From NCBI GenBank assembly GCA_041392665.1, contig JAWKLQ010000044.1, forward strand, positions 1 to 64,000: a stretch of DNA of 64,000 nucleotides. The letters are read 5' to 3'. The stretch is from Flavilitoribacter sp020436695. GTDB lineage: Bacteria > Bacteroidota > Bacteroidia > Chitinophagales > Saprospiraceae. Numbering within the stretch: the stretch's first letter is position 1; every line of letters starts with the position of its first letter. A program made the position numbers and the translations under genes. The notes beneath the pieces were generated by a model. It was not told the DNA's origin. It saw nothing but the letters and a program-made list of their open reading frames with translations, and searched no databases. Below, piece after piece: positions 27,093 through 35,625 of the stretch.

Positions 27093-27758
27093 CTATTGTT
27101 CGAATGCAAATTGTACAATGTTGGCGCCCATTTGTAAGGCCTCCCGACGTTTTTCTTCCGAATCCTTATGTACATCCTGATCTTCCCAACCGTCTCCCAG
27201 GTCGCATTCGAAAGAAAAAAACACCACCAGGCGATCTTCGTAGAACAGGCCAAAGCCCTGGGGAGGCAGATCATCGTGCCTGTGTATCTTGGGCAGGCCG
27301 TTCGGGAACTGGAATTTCTGATGATAGATCGGATGATCAAAGGGTAGCTCCAGAAATTCCTGATCCGGGAAAACTTTGGCCATGGCTTTACGCATAAAAG
27401 GGTTCATGCCGTAATTGTCATCGATGTGCAGGAAGCCACCGGCCATCAGATAATTGCGCAGATTCTCGGCATCGGCATCGGAGAAGACGACGTTCCCATG
27501 ACCGGTCATGTGAACGAACGGGTAATTGAACAACTCGGCGCTTCCTACCTCCACTACAGCGTTGTCCCGCTCAAAATTGGTGCCCAGTTTATCATTACAA
27601 AAAAGCGCAAGATTGGGCAAAGATGTGGGGTTGGCATACCAGTCGCCGCCGCCATTGTATTTCAACAATGCCATCTGCAAAGTGGGGGCTTCCGGCGGCG
27701 GAGAAAATCCAAAGCCGGAAATGATGAGTAGAATAACGAAAAAATGTATCTTTTTCAT
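27093..27758 (-). CDS. DUF4159 exported protein
   Basis: About 221 residues from the ATG at 27758 (MKKIHFFVILLIISG), chosen because it starts a normal signal peptide; a longer frame to 27779 adds seven polar residues. The mature protein is a DUF4159 domain: LLKYNGGGDWYANPTSL, FVHMTGHGNVVFSDADAENLRNYL, GGFLHIDDNYGMN and FDHPIYHQKFQFPNGLPKIH. The fold resembles glutamine-amidotransferase-like flavodoxin folds, but no catalytic role is established. DUF4159 genes in Bacteroidota often sit near MoxR/DUF58-type envelope operons; none is seen here. Confidence 0.88.
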   Translation of the reverse strand: MKKIHFFVILLIISGFGFSPPPEAPTLQMALLKYNGGGDWYANPTSLPNLALFCNDKLGTNFERDNAVVEVGSAELFNYPFVHMTGHGNVVFSDADAENLRNYLMAGGFLHIDDNYGMNPFMRKAMAKVFPDQEFLELPFDHPIYHQKFQFPNGLPKIHRHDDLPPQGFGLFYEDRLVVFFSFECDLGDGWEDQDVHKDSEEKRREALQMGANIVQFAFEQ

Positions 27759-27893
27759 GCTTCTTTCATTTGGCCGCAACTTACTATTTTATTGCGAATT
27801 TATAAACGGTATAGGGTCGGCAGCAAGGGGTAAATAGCAAACGAAACATTCATTTCTGAGGGTTATCTGGCTCCCTGTCATGCAGATCCGTCT

Positions 27894-28598
27894 TTATTGG
27901 TTTACGAGGTTGATAATAGCACATCCCACCATCCCGGCCGTTTCTGTTCGTAACCGGCTCGGGCCCAGGCTCACCTGCCGGCAGCCGGCAGCAAGCGCTG
28001 TTCTTACTTCTTCCGGGTGGAAATCTCCTTCCGGTCCGATCAGTAAACAGACATCCCGGCCGGGCAGGCAAAGGTCTTTGAGGTGTTGGGTTTGATCGGT
28101 GTCCACATAAGCTATGAACGATTGCTGCGCGGAATTGTTTTGCCGGATAAAATCAGGAAAACGCGTCAGATCGTTGAGTTGGGGAAGATAAGCCTTGAGC
28201 GACTGCTTCATAGCCGATACCAGTATTTTTTCCAGGCGATCGAGCCGAACCTGTTTGCGCTCCGAATGGGCACAAAGTAACAAAGTGATCTCATCCACAC
28301 CGATCTCGGCGGCTTTTTCCAGTAACCATTCCATCCGGTCGATCTGCTTGGTAGGCGCCACGGCCAGATGCAAACGGAAAGGACGCTTCCCGTATTCATG
28401 CCGGGCGCTGTCGACGATAACCTGGCACGTTTTTTTACCCGCGTCCACGATCGTGCCGGAGTACCATCCACCTTTACCGTCCACCCAATGGATGACATCA
28501 CCCTTACGACGGCGAAGCACCTGCACGCAATGGCGGGCCTCATCCGGAGGTAATTCAATGATGTCTGCGGCAGAATCAGGTACGTAAAATAACTGCAT
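27894..28598 (-). CDS. rsmE: 16S rRNA (uracil-1498-N3)-methyltransferase
   Basis: SPOUT-class enzyme that methylates U1498 in 16S rRNA. 234 residues from the ATG at 28598 (MQLFYVP); a TTG two codons earlier is less likely. N-terminal PUA-like part: DEARHCVQVLRRRKGDVIHWVDGKG. C-terminal knot with SAM site: LLIGPEGDFHPEEV and SLGPSRLRTETAGMVG. Also EKAAEIGVDEITLLLCAHSER. All are family hallmarks. Confidence 0.95.
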   Translation of the reverse strand: MQLFYVPDSAADIIELPPDEARHCVQVLRRRKGDVIHWVDGKGGWYSGTIVDAGKKTCQVIVDSARHEYGKRPFRLHLAVAPTKQIDRMEWLLEKAAEIGVDEITLLLCAHSERKQVRLDRLEKILVSAMKQSLKAYLPQLNDLTRFPDFIRQNNSAQQSFIAYVDTDQTQHLKDLCLPGRDVCLLIGPEGDFHPEEVRTALAAGCRQVSLGPSRLRTETAGMVGCAIINLVNQ

Positions 28599-28976
28599 GC
28601 CCAAAGATAATTTTTTTGCGGTGAAAGGTCCATGGTTAACGGCTTCCGGTAAATGATAAGCTGCGGATCACGCTACCGATCTTATCGTTCACCTTTTCAC
28701 CGTCATCCTTAGACAGTGGACCGTTCACCGCAAATATCGACAGATGGACGCCATTCACCGTCGGAGCTTGCTTAAAAATTGGTTAAATCGTAGTACCTTT
28801 GGCGGCTGCTATGCAACAACATGGCGGGCGTGCCTGTTCTTATGAACAGTTTGGACGATTTCGATTGTTGGGATCATGGATCGTTCGCTTATGCTTGTTG
28901 TTGAATTCAGAATGTTGAATACGGCTCGCTCAATCTTACCCAACACGGTACAACGAGCCCAGTTAAAAGACAAAAT
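28599..28976. other. Spacer upstream of rseP with word hairpins and a candidate promoter
   Basis: This 378-base spacer holds degenerate words around GGTCCATGG, GTTCACC, TTCACCGTC and GGACCGTTCACCG (28622-28766), partly in inverted orientation. A possible promoter follows: TTG at 28768-28770 and TACCTTTG at 28794-28801, with 23 bases between, slightly longer than the ideal spacing. I see no ORF or RNA gene. Confidence 0.4.
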
Positions 28977-30314
28977 ATGGGTTATGTTATCATGGCAGGT
29001 CAGTTGATGCTGAGTTTGTCTATACTTATAGTTTTACACGAAATGGGGCATTTCCTGCCCGCGCGCTTTTTTGGGACCCGGGTAGAAAAATTCTACTTGT
29101 TTTTTGATCCCTGGTTTTCCCTCTTTAAGAAAAAAATCGGTGAGACGGAGTATGGTATCGGCTGGCTGCCGCTGGGTGGCTATGTCAAGATCTCCGGTAT
29201 GATCGACGAAAGTTTCGATACCGAACAGATGGCCCAGGAACCTCAACCCTGGGAGTTCCGCTCCAAACCGGCCTGGCAGCGACTTATCATCATGCTGGGT
29301 GGTGTGACGGTCAATTTCATCCTCGGATTTCTGCTCTACGCCATGGTGCTCTTTGTTTGGGGCGAGGAATATCTGCCCACAGAGAATGCAGTGTACGGCA
29401 TTCATGCCGACTCACTGGGTGTGGAAATAGGCCTGCAGTCAGGAGACCACATCTTAGCCATTGGTGGTCAGCCCTTCGACAAATTCAGTGATCGTACCCT
29501 ACTGCGCGCCATTATTATTAATGATGCCAAGACTATTACCATCGAAAGAAATGGTCAGGAACAAACCATCAATATCCGACCTGAATTCGCCAGAATACTT
29601 TCCAGCCACGAAAATAAAGATCGTTACCTCTTCATACCACGCACACCTTTCGTGGTGGAGCAGGTAGCAGAAGATTCACCGGCCGATAAAGCCGGCATCA
29701 TGGCCAACGACAGTATTATTGCTGTCAATGGTGCTCCTACGCCCTACTACGATCAGTTTATCGATATGGTACTACCTAATCCTGGTAAGACCCTAACGGT
29801 TTCTCTGGTTCGGGGCGGTCAGGAGAAAGATGTCACGCTGACTACTACCGATGAAGGTAAGATCGGCGTATACCGCTACCGGCCCAGCCGTTTTCTCACC
29901 TATGAGCGACAGGATTACACGCTGGCACAGGCCCTGCCGGCCGGTGTAGCTGCCGGATGGGGTTTCCTCTCCGATCAGGTAAAAGCATTCGGACAGATGT
30001 TCTCCGGGCGGATCAAAGCCTCCGATAGTCTGGGGGGATTCGCTTCCATCGGCCGCATGTTCGGAGATGAGTGGAACTGGGAACGCTTCTGGAAAATGAC
30101 GGCTATCCTGTCCCTGATCCTGGCCTTTATGAACCTGCTGCCCATTCCTGCACTGGATGGCGGTCATGTGATGTTCCTGCTCTATGAAGTGGTCTCCGGC
30201 CGTAAGCCCAGTGACAAATTCATGGAGTATGCCACCATGGTGGGCTTCATTCTCGTGATCGGACTGGTTCTCTACGCCAATGGGCTGGATATATTGCGGT
30301 GGTTTAGAGGCTAA
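28977..30314 (+). CDS. rseP: Site-2 protease RseP
   Basis: Intramembrane zinc metalloprotease that cleaves anti-sigma factors and leftover signal peptides. The zinc motif HEMGH is at residues 21-25 in the first helix, and the second catalytic motif LLPIPALDGGH is near 385-393. Two PDZ domains lie between (about 130-210 and 215-290, the second with SPADKAGIMANDSIIAVNG). Four transmembrane helices and 445 residues match the family. The ATG at 28977 gives a short N-terminus before helix 1, as expected. Confidence 0.96.
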   Translation: MGYVIMAGQLMLSLSILIVLHEMGHFLPARFFGTRVEKFYLFFDPWFSLFKKKIGETEYGIGWLPLGGYVKISGMIDESFDTEQMAQEPQPWEFRSKPAWQRLIIMLGGVTVNFILGFLLYAMVLFVWGEEYLPTENAVYGIHADSLGVEIGLQSGDHILAIGGQPFDKFSDRTLLRAIIINDAKTITIERNGQEQTINIRPEFARILSSHENKDRYLFIPRTPFVVEQVAEDSPADKAGIMANDSIIAVNGAPTPYYDQFIDMVLPNPGKTLTVSLVRGGQEKDVTLTTTDEGKIGVYRYRPSRFLTYERQDYTLAQALPAGVAAGWGFLSDQVKAFGQMFSGRIKASDSLGGFASIGRMFGDEWNWERFWKMTAILSLILAFMNLLPIPALDGGHVMFLLYEVVSGRKPSDKFMEYATMVGFILVIGLVLYANGLDILRWFRG

Positions 30315-30338
30315 ACAGACTATCGGATACTAGTTAAT

Positions 30339-30375
30339 CAGTTGTGGCAGGACTTACACAGCCCTGCCACAACTG
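30339..30375. terminator. Perfect 13-bp hairpin between convergent genes
   Basis: CAGTTGTGGCAGG (30339-30351) pairs exactly with CCTGCCACAACTG (30363-30375) around an 11-base loop, 24 bases after the rseP stop. There is no T-run, but position between convergent genes supports a bidirectional terminator role. Confidence 0.65.
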
Positions 30376-30451
30376 AATCGGATAGCGATAGCGATGCCCA
30401 AAAATTAATGACTGCTCCATCACCAGCCAACCGATCCTCAGCGAATATTTA

Positions 30452-31555
30452 CTAATCATTAGTACTTCCTGCTCCAGGCCGGCAAAGCAGCGGTAGAATA
30501 TTATCATACCAGTCGATCAGCGTAATGTCTCTGGCTTTGGAAATATCTTCACAGGCTTCCGGCAAACGGTTGGCATCCAGATAGGTCTGCCCCCGCAGGA
30601 TGAGGAAATTACCGTCTTCGGGAAACATCTCCACCGCCTGGGACATTTTGGCGATCGCTTCATCATATTTTTCCTCTCCGGCCAGGATACTGCCCTCTTC
30701 GGCCAGATTGATCGCTTCCTGATAGCGATCTACCGTAGTCTTGCAGGCTGCATTTTCGGGCGTGAAAGCCATTGCCAGCGAAAAAGAGGCCGGCACTTCC
30801 CGGCCTTCATAAACCGCGGGTTTCCATTTTCCGTAAGTAGAGGTAGTTGCGGCAACCGCTTCATACCAGAATTCGAATCCCAGATTATTATAATCTGTGA
30901 TATCTAGAATACGTACCCGTTTATCGGGTTGTACCAGCACTTCTACCTCCAAACGGCCGATAATGCAGGTATCGGTCACCGATTCCGGGTACCGCAATCG
31001 CTTATTCAGATAAGCGGCCAGGCTGTCTGCTCCTCCGTCAAATGACAGGGGTTCGTCGTATTGGGTATAGACCGTGTCCCGATCTACGAGAATATACGGC
31101 AGAGGATCTTCAATTTTAAATCTGATCGGCAGGGTAAACTGGCTGCGAACATCAACGCCATCTTTCTTACCAGGGATCCAGCGAACGCCGATATCATTCA
31201 TCTGAGCGGCTACGCGCATGGCTTCCAAACCACAACCGCCACCGATATCCTTCAGTATTTTCAAATTGGAAATAGTGCCTTCCTTCTCCACCACAAAGGT
31301 CAGAACAACCATTCCTTCGATCTCTTCCTGAATTGCCTGCTGGGGATAGCGAATGTTGTTGTACATAAAGTTCAACAACTGCTGGGTGGCGCATTTGGAC
31401 TTTACCTCCACAGTAGTATCGAGCATTTCACAACCCGGAAACCGGGGCATTTCCTCTACTGCCTGATAAATGGTTGTATCGGCAGTTTGTGCCTGCACAG
31501 CTGAACACAGACTTACAATCAGAATAGTATGTATGATTCTTCTCACGGTGCTCAT
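30452..31555 (-). CDS. Exported protein with two TonB_C-like domains and TPR tail
   Basis: 367 residues with a cleavable signal (MSTVRRIIHTILIVSLCSAVQAQ). Two TonB C-terminal-like domains follow: about 60-150 (NNIRYPQQAIQEEIEGMVVLTFVVEKEG) and about 180-270 (NKRLRYPESVTDTCIIGRLEVEVLVQ). The C-terminal ~100 residues form two TPR-type units (AGEEKYDEAIAKMSQAVEMFPEDGNFLILRGQTYLDANRLPEAC in part). Lacking a membrane anchor, it is not a standard energy transducer; such proteins are common and unassigned in Bacteroidota. It probably acts in the periplasm. Confidence 0.82.
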   Translation of the reverse strand: MSTVRRIIHTILIVSLCSAVQAQTADTTIYQAVEEMPRFPGCEMLDTTVEVKSKCATQQLLNFMYNNIRYPQQAIQEEIEGMVVLTFVVEKEGTISNLKILKDIGGGCGLEAMRVAAQMNDIGVRWIPGKKDGVDVRSQFTLPIRFKIEDPLPYILVDRDTVYTQYDEPLSFDGGADSLAAYLNKRLRYPESVTDTCIIGRLEVEVLVQPDKRVRILDITDYNNLGFEFWYEAVAATTSTYGKWKPAVYEGREVPASFSLAMAFTPENAACKTTVDRYQEAINLAEEGSILAGEEKYDEAIAKMSQAVEMFPEDGNFLILRGQTYLDANRLPEACEDISKARDITLIDWYDNILPLLCRPGAGSTND

Positions 31556-31795
31556 CGGTATATTTATAATTCAAAATTATCCAAAGAACCGCAAAGGTAC
31601 AATTTCCGGCGTATTTCTACATGTAAGGAAAATGACAGGAGCAGATATGTTGACTTACTGAGGTGAAAGGGGAAAGAGATATAGGAGGCCGGTATGCACC
31701 GGGGATTATCCGATACTCTTCATTCTGATGGGCAATTCTTTCTACACGCACTATTTTTATCACAGAATCACAACATTACAGAATCATAGCATCAA

Positions 31796-32905
31796 TCAAG
31801 GTACGATCCGAAAAATACTAAACGCAACTCGCCGGTTCTTACTCCTTCCCTCAGGAGTGGCATTAGTAGCAATGGGAGCAGCTTCCCCGTAACCGAAAGC
31901 GTAGATCCTTTTCACATCGATGCCTTTACTCACCAGATAGCGTTTGATGGCATCAGCCCGGGCTTGAGAGATGCGCAAATTTCCGGCTTCACTGCCCGAA
32001 GCATCCGTATGAGCCGCGACCTCAATACCGTATTCGGTATTTTGGCTGAGGTAACTGACCAGTTTATCGAGTTCTGAAGTAGTTTGGCTGGTAAGGCTGG
32101 TCTGACCGGAGGGGAACAGTACACGGTCGAGTAATAGCCCTTCATTCTTTTTCAATTGCGTGATCTGCATCGGTGTCAGTCGGGCAATGGGATTAACCCG
32201 GGCAAATTCCAGTTTTTCAAAACAGATCTCCTGCCGGTTGTTGTACCGGCCCGTAGCCGCCGATACCCCCCAGTAGACTTCCGAATTGCCCCCAAAAGCT
32301 TCCTGGATGATATCGCCTTTATAACGAATTCGTTCTACCCCATCTATGGCAATACTGAGAAGTTGGTATTTGGGATCCCATTTTACATACATGCGGTGAG
32401 GACGACAGTCTTCCAGATTAGGCAATTTGACCGGGCCGGCCAGATTGTACCAATGGGCGGGCGATCCGTCGTACAGGATGGCAATATGATCCTGTGGCGG
32501 GTCGCCAAGATGTTCATTCTCCCAGGTATCCAGCTCGATACCCAAAGAAGGGCGCAGCCCGCTGTAACCCATCCCTTCTCCCGGCCTTCCCGTCATCATG
32601 GCGTAGGGATGGAAAATAAAGACCATACCGTCGGCTCCATCCCGGTCTTTACAGCCCAGCATCAGATTGAGCTCCATTTCAAACGGCATGTTCAGGTCGA
32701 TGGCATCCCGGTACCAGATGGAACCTCCGGCCCAATCCACAGCTTCGGTAAGGCGAAAACAGTTATCGCCGCTCACGTAAGCATCGCCGCTCAATCGAAA
32801 ATTTGCCATATCTTCAGCGGAAAGGCGGGTTTGGGCAAAGCTCCTGGGCAGGTGGATGATCTGTGAGATCAACAGGACAAGGAGAAAAGGGTAAAAACGG
32901 ATCAT
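31796..32905 (-). CDS. L-type lectin-like / OmpA fusion protein
   Basis: 369 residues with a signal peptide (about 1-25). Residues about 35-235 look like a legume/L-type lectin sandwich, with the hallmarks GADGMVFIFHP, GIELDTWENEH and DHIAILYDG (carbohydrate- and metal-binding loops). The C-terminal ~110 residues are an OmpA peptidoglycan-binding domain: RVLFPSGQTSLTSQTTSELD, AAHTDASGSEAGNLRISQARA and RIYAFGYGEAAPIA, ending SKNRRVAFSI, with the family D and R residues. It should link the cell wall to a glycan on or near the outer membrane. No barrel is present. The sugar bound is unknown. Confidence 0.86.
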   Translation of the reverse strand: MIRFYPFLLVLLISQIIHLPRSFAQTRLSAEDMANFRLSGDAYVSGDNCFRLTEAVDWAGGSIWYRDAIDLNMPFEMELNLMLGCKDRDGADGMVFIFHPYAMMTGRPGEGMGYSGLRPSLGIELDTWENEHLGDPPQDHIAILYDGSPAHWYNLAGPVKLPNLEDCRPHRMYVKWDPKYQLLSIAIDGVERIRYKGDIIQEAFGGNSEVYWGVSAATGRYNNRQEICFEKLEFARVNPIARLTPMQITQLKKNEGLLLDRVLFPSGQTSLTSQTTSELDKLVSYLSQNTEYGIEVAAHTDASGSEAGNLRISQARADAIKRYLVSKGIDVKRIYAFGYGEAAPIATNATPEGRSKNRRVAFSIFRIVP

Positions 32906-32997
32906 AGTTCCTGGTTTTTCTTAGTTGAGGTGTTTTTTGATGTCATGCGTTAATCACAGGGATTATTTCATCCGTTCGGTCCCTATCCAATCCGTCT

Positions 32998-33699
32998 TTA
33001 TTGCATCACCTGTGCGTCGACTACCGGTTGCAGGATCTTCCATACATTATTAGCAACGATCTTTTGTCCTTCTGTATTGGGGTGGATCCCATCCGGCTGA
33101 TTGAGATCCGGTATACCGGCTACTCCCTCAAGTAAAAATGGGATCAGCGGAAGATCGTTTTCTCCGGCCAGGCGGGTATACACCTGGCGAAAAGCGGTGG
33201 TGTACTCCTTTCCCATATTCGGCGGAGCTTCCATACCCGCCAGAATGATCTTTGTTTCCGGCGCCTTGGTCTTAACCTTATCGATAATAGATTGCAGGTT
33301 ACGGTAAGTCGACTCCGGGTCAATCCCCCGAAGGCCATCATTGCCTCCCAGTTCCAGAACAAATACATCCACGATCTGTTGCAGGATCCAGTCGACCCGT
33401 TCGTTACCACCGGCACTGGTCTCTCCACTCAATCCGGCATTCACCACCTGATAATGATAATTAGCTTCGTCCAGCCTGGTCTGTATAAGCGCCGGGAAAC
33501 CCTCAGCCGGGTCCAGCCCGTAAGCAGCGGTCAGGCTGTTTCCGAAAAATACGATTTTCCCGGGCTTAACCGTTTCTCCAGCCTCAGCTTCAGTGACCGG
33601 CTGTTCTTCCGTCATCGCATTTTCTCCCGTAGAATTATTGCAGGAGAAAAGCATAAAAACCCCCAAAAGCAGCAAAAAAAAATCAGATTTCACCAGCAT
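32998..33699 (-). CDS. SGNH/GDSL arylesterase lipoprotein (TesA-like)
   Basis: About 233 residues from the ATG at 33699, which gives a clean lipoprotein signal ending MLFSC; upstream in-frame codons add an unlikely extension. The SGNH hydrolase blocks are all visible: FFGNSLTAAYGL (nucleophile Ser in block I, with N in place of the usual D of GDS), NAGLSGETSAGG (block II Gly), LELGGNDGLRG (block III Asn) and DGIHPNTEGQ (Asp and His). Relatives such as TesA are thioesterases, lysophospholipases and arylesterases of the periplasm. Lipid anchoring is added here. Confidence 0.9.
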   Translation of the reverse strand: MLVKSDFFLLLLGVFMLFSCNNSTGENAMTEEQPVTEAEAGETVKPGKIVFFGNSLTAAYGLDPAEGFPALIQTRLDEANYHYQVVNAGLSGETSAGGNERVDWILQQIVDVFVLELGGNDGLRGIDPESTYRNLQSIIDKVKTKAPETKIILAGMEAPPNMGKEYTTAFRQVYTRLAGENDLPLIPFLLEGVAGIPDLNQPDGIHPNTEGQKIVANNVWKILQPVVDAQVMQ

Positions 33700-34017
33700 A
33701 TCTTTATAAATTAAAAAAAAACCAATATCTTTGAAAAGCATAGGTTAGAATATCAAGCAAGATTGTTACGCAAAAGACATAATTTCACACAATACGCATA
33801 GGAAGCCAATACTATAGAGACTTATTACTCAGGGCTGTCATATCCTGCCGGTTTATTGCGCTAATCCCCTCCAAATTAATGAATCTTCCCGGCTTTAGAC
33901 GGTCCTTATTGTGCTTTTAGTAAACCTCGCTTTTCACGATAAGACAACACAACACCAAGGCTGAACTACACTTAGGTTACCCATTGTTTATTCATTCAGC
34001 TATTTGTTACAATTGTC
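33700..34017. other. AT-rich spacer between divergent genes
   Basis: 318 bases between the esterase and the receiver gene, which are transcribed away from each other. It must hold both promoters, but I could not place a convincing TTG / TAnnTTTG pair on either strand. No repeat, ORF or RNA gene was seen. Confidence 0.3.
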
Positions 34018-34452
34018 ATGGAACCGTTAAAAAAAATGAAAATCATCCTGGTTGAGGACAGTATCAGCGATGTTAAACTAACGCAATACGCCCTTGATCA
34101 GTTGACTCCTGCTCCCGAATTACTGCATTTCTATGCCGGAGAAGATCTCTTCCTTTTCCTCGATCAGTCATCCCAAAACAATTTTTCGCTCATCCTTTTA
34201 GACCTCAACCTGCCTAAAATGAGCGGGTTGGAGATCCTGCAGGGATTGCGCCGCCGACACGACATGTCCAGACTGCCGGTTGTCATCTTCAGCAGTTCCA
34301 AAAAAGAGACCGATGTACTATCCTGTTATGAAAATGGCGCCAATGCTTATGTTCAAAAGCCACTAACGCTGGACGACTTTGACCGGGCGATGGAAGCGAT
34401 CGTCAATTTCTGGAGTCATGCCAATCTGGCACCAAATCTGGTAAGAGCTTGA
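34018..34452 (+). CDS. Single-domain response regulator (Rcp1-like)
   Basis: 144 residues consisting only of a receiver domain: acidic pocket in LVEDSISD, phospho-acceptor D62 in LLDLNLPKMSGLE, S in VIFSSSKKETD, and lysine in VQKPLTLDD. The insertion and the KMSGLEILQ pattern resemble Rcp1-type regulators that work with phytochrome-like or PAS kinases and have no DNA-binding output. It is a stand-alone gene; no kinase is adjacent. Confidence 0.92.
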   Translation: MEPLKKMKIILVEDSISDVKLTQYALDQLTPAPELLHFYAGEDLFLFLDQSSQNNFSLILLDLNLPKMSGLEILQGLRRRHDMSRLPVVIFSSSKKETDVLSCYENGANAYVQKPLTLDDFDRAMEAIVNFWSHANLAPNLVRA

Positions 34453-34454
34453 AT

Positions 34455-34541
34455 TAGAAGTGAGGAGTGAGAGGATGAGGTAGTGAGGAAGTGAAAGCGG
34501 ACTTACTCACTAGCTCACTTCCCCACTAACTCACCTCCTGA
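34455..34541. repeat. GTGAGGA-word hairpin between convergent genes
   Basis: AAGTGAGGAGTGAG, GAGGTAGTGAG and GGAAGTGA words are followed by TTACTCACTAGCTCACTTCC and CCACTAACTCACCTCC, an inverted set. It fills almost all of the 91 bases between the receiver gene and the OmpA lipoprotein gene, so a bidirectional terminator role is likely. A related word group occurs near 5375-5405. Confidence 0.6.
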
Positions 34542-34543
34542 AA

Positions 34544-35332
34544 TCAGTCTGCCACCTCAGGCATTTCCAGTAATTTGAAGAACTGATCCATTTTGGGAGT
34601 AATGATGATCTCCGTACGCCGGTTGATGCTGCGACCTTCGGAGTTGGTGTTAGGCGCTTTCGGCACATATTCCGACCGGCCGGCCGCCGTCAACCGTTCA
34701 GGATTTACGTAGTAATCCTCCTGTAATTTTCTGACTACAGAGGTAGCCCGTTTTACACTGAGATCCCAGTTGTCTTCCAGACAGGAGTTGTTGATAGGCA
34801 CATCATCGGTGTGGCCTTCTACCAGGACATTCAAATCATCGTGATCATTGATCACCGAGGCAAGTTTGGCCAGCACTTCTTCCGCAGCACTGGTGATGCG
34901 GGAGCTCCCCGAACGGAACAGCAGCTTATCGGAAATAGAAACATACACCACACCGCCTTTGACCTCAATCTGTACATCCTCATCGTTGATGTTGCTGAGG
35001 GAACGTTTGAGGTTCATGACCAGGGCCAGGTTCAGTGAATCCTTTGACTGGATCTTGGAGGTCAGGTCTTGTATGAAAGAATACTGCTGCGAGATATTCT
35101 CCAGCGAACGCTGAATACTTTCCGCGCCTGATTTATTGACAATGGACAGGTCGGCCATGCGATCGAGCAGACTGGCATTGGTGGTCTGCATATGTTTGAT
35201 CTGCTCTTCTAATTGCTGAACCTGTTCGGTTTTCAAAGCTACTTCGGTTTCCAGGGCCTTAACTTTTTTGCCTTTACAGGCAGTAGTCCCCAGCACCAAT
35301 AGCAGCAGATAAAAAATGATCTGTTTTTTCAT
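34544..35332 (-). CDS. OmpA-family lipoprotein with coiled coil
   Basis: 262 residues. Lipoprotein signal ends LGTTAC (Cys19). Residues about 25-110 form an alpha-helical coiled coil (ETEVALKTEQVQQLEEQIKH). The C-terminal OmpA/MotB domain (about 130-250) has DKLLFRSGSSRIT, VLVEGHTDDVPIN, WDLSVKRATSVVRKL and SEGRSINRRTEIII, with the D and R that bind meso-DAP. It likely anchors the outer membrane to peptidoglycan through a rod-like spacer. Confidence 0.92.
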   Translation of the reverse strand: MKKQIIFYLLLLVLGTTACKGKKVKALETEVALKTEQVQQLEEQIKHMQTTNASLLDRMADLSIVNKSGAESIQRSLENISQQYSFIQDLTSKIQSKDSLNLALVMNLKRSLSNINDEDVQIEVKGGVVYVSISDKLLFRSGSSRITSAAEEVLAKLASVINDHDDLNVLVEGHTDDVPINNSCLEDNWDLSVKRATSVVRKLQEDYYVNPERLTAAGRSEYVPKAPNTNSEGRSINRRTEIIITPKMDQFFKLLEMPEVAD

Positions 35333-35478
35333 AAGTATGCAAACTCTGGTTCGGGGTATAAAACTTCTCTAACTGTAGTTTTAGTGTATGAATATGTTAA
35401 AAAAATCATTTGTTGCGCAATCCCCTTAATATATAAATTTTTGATTTTCAAAAACAAAACAATAAATACAATGGATTG

Positions 35479-35618
35479 CGGTGCTGTGGGATTATTTGAT
35501 GTTATGATGTTGTAATGCTGTGATGTTATGATGTGAGTAATGATCTGCAAATATTCAGGTTACAGGTATCTGTTGATGATTATCCTAGGATCACACCATC
35601 CCAGAATTACAGCATCAA
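35479..35618. repeat. GATGTTATGATG-word repeat with inverted copy
   Basis: GATGTTATGATGTTGTAATG and CTGTGATGTTATGATG are followed by GAATTACAGCATC and AAATCATC in the opposite sense, just before the stop of the ABC permease gene. The same word family appears at 6595-6645, 31775-31795, 48598-48625 and 50346-50576. Confidence 0.5.
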
Positions 35619-35625
35619 AAAATCA

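Noticed and set aside
33725..33732. TATCTTTG near the esterase gene as a plus-strand promoter
   Set aside because: No paired -33 element, and it lies at the 5' end of the minus-strand gene nearly 290 bases before the next plus-strand gene.
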